From NCBI GenBank assembly GCA_030044045.1, contig JASHWO010000019.1, positions 1 through 7,133 on the forward strand: a DNA stretch of 7,133 bases. Reading direction: 5' to 3'. The notes below the pieces were generated by a model, which was not told where the DNA came from, searched no databases, and saw only the letters and a list, made by a program, of their open reading frames with translations. This DNA comes from Acidimicrobiales bacterium. Lineage in GTDB: Bacteria; Actinomycetota; Acidimicrobiia; Acidimicrobiales; RAAP-2. Positions 6,779 through 7,133 of the stretch are shown here, piece by piece (position 1 is the first letter of the stretch; each line of letters starts with the position of its first letter). The translations under genes and the position numbers were made by a program.

Positions 6779-6785
6779 GGTAGAC
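6777..6785. promoter_or_regulatory. Third operator-like half-site overlapping the TetR start codon
   Basis: ATGGTAGAC here is identical to the right-hand part of both palindromes (6811-6819 and 6834-6842). The opposite arm is absent (CGACGC instead of CTACC). It overlaps the start codon of the regulator, so binding could block transcription or reflect a decayed third operator. Confidence 0.35.
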
Positions 6786-6803
6786 GGGCGCCACCCCCGC
6801 TGC

Positions 6804-6817
6804 CTACCAAATGGTAG
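6804..6817. promoter_or_regulatory. Operator palindrome 1 (TetR-type)
   Basis: CTACCA-AA-TGGTAG is a perfect inverted repeat (arms 6804-6809 and 6812-6817) in the gap between the divergent TetR and reductase genes. With its flank ACAACG (6818-6823) it repeats almost unchanged 23 bp downstream. TetR proteins bind such palindromes as dimers, so this is the expected autoregulatory site. Confidence 0.75.
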
Positions 6818-6825
6818 ACAACGGC

Positions 6826-6841
6826 TCTACCAGATGGTAGA
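6826..6841. promoter_or_regulatory. Operator palindrome 2 (TetR-type), next to the reductase start
   Basis: TCTACCA-GA-TGGTAGA is a perfect inverted repeat with 7-base arms. The 20 bases 6827-6846 match 6804-6823 at 19 positions. The centre is 23 bp from that of palindrome 1, close to two helical turns, so two dimers would sit on nearly the same face of the DNA. It ends eight bases before the reductase ATG, so a bound repressor would cover that promoter. Confidence 0.75.
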
Positions 6842-6849
6842 CAACGACG
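6835..6849 (+). promoter_or_regulatory. Possible extended -10 of a leaderless reductase promoter
   Basis: TGG followed by TAGACA (6838-6843) resembles an extended -10 (TGn plus TA-rich hexamer), and six bases later comes the ATG at 6850. No Shine-Dalgarno is present. This fits transcription starting at the ATG itself, common in actinobacteria. The hexamer matches the consensus only partly, and the resemblance could be a by-product of the operator. Confidence 0.25.
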
Positions 6850-7133
6850 ATGGCCATCGGGGACGAACTGGCGGGGCGGCGGTTCTTCGTGACCGGCGCC
6901 ACCGGGTTCCTGGGCACGGCCCTGGTGGAGCGCATCCTGCGCGGCATCCCCGGCGCCGAGGTGGTGGTGCTGGTCCGCCCGGGCCGCCGGGCCACCGCCG
7001 CCCAGCGGGCCGCCCGGGAGATCCTGAAGAACGACTGCTTCGACCGCCTGCGCCGGGAGCTGGGCGACCGCTTCGAGGCCGAGCTGGCCGGACGGCTGAC
7101 CGCGGTGGCCGGCGACGTGGGCCGGGACGGGCT
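6850..7133 (+). CDS. Fatty acyl-CoA reductase-like NAD(P)-binding protein (partial, 3' end outside window)
   Basis: The frame begins at ATG 6850 and stays open to the right edge, 94 full codons. Residues 11-25 (RRFFVTGATGFLGTA) carry the extended-SDR dinucleotide-binding motif TGATGFLG. After the second strand comes VVVLVRP (39-45). The following basic/helical stretch (EILKNDCFDRLRREL) and LTAVAGDV (83-90) match the FAR/male-sterility type NAD-binding domain (NAD_binding_4) rather than a sugar epimerase. Family members reduce acyl-CoA to fatty aldehyde or alcohol, or act as carboxylate-reductase reductase domains. In actinobacteria they are often fused to a HAD-like hydrolase, which cannot be seen here. 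The gene is divergent from the TetR gene and abuts operator 2, so it is the likely target of that regulator. The nearest base before the start gives no ribosome site. Confidence 0.82.
   Translation, partial: MAIGDELAGRRFFVTGATGFLGTALVERILRGIPGAEVVVLVRPGRRATAAQRAAREILKNDCFDRLRRELGDRFEAELAGRLTAVAGDVGRDG

Overview
The window is very GC-rich, with G/C at nearly every third codon position, dense gene packing and few clear Shine-Dalgarno sites. The gene content includes a DUF222/HNH (13E12-type) endonuclease, a large YfhO-type membrane protein, a TetR regulator and a FAR-type reductase. Together these point to a high-GC actinobacterium, perhaps Acidimicrobiia-like; that rank is inference. No rRNA, tRNA, CRISPR array or recognisable insertion sequence is visible.

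Layout from left to right: (1) the 3' end of a gene for the C-terminal, probably extracytoplasmic, region of a large membrane protein (to 574, +); (2) a GNAT acetyltransferase (637-1287, +); (3) a 166-bp spacer holding an imperfect inverted repeat and a possible short antisense reading frame; (4) a DUF222/HNH endonuclease (1454-2653, +); (5) a YfhO-family polytopic membrane protein (5316-2563, -), whose 3' end overlaps the HNH gene by 91 bp around a strong hairpin; (6) a class I SAM methyltransferase (5315-6076, +), whose ATG shares a CATG with the YfhO start; (7) a TetR regulator (6778-6161, -), with a 20-bp tandem duplication at its stop codon; (8) the start of a fatty acyl-CoA reductase-like NAD-binding protein (6850 to the window end, +).

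The YfhO protein and the methyltransferase plausibly act in cell-envelope or lipid-linked glycan work. The TetR protein very probably controls itself and the reductase: the 71-bp gap between them carries two nearly identical palindromes 23 bp apart, and the second touches the reductase start. The most distinctive signals are these paired operators, the zero-gap divergent CATG junction, the convergent overlap with its hairpin, and an operator-like half-site at the methyltransferase start. I do not see a clearly new multi-gene system. The regulatory architecture is the part most worth following up.
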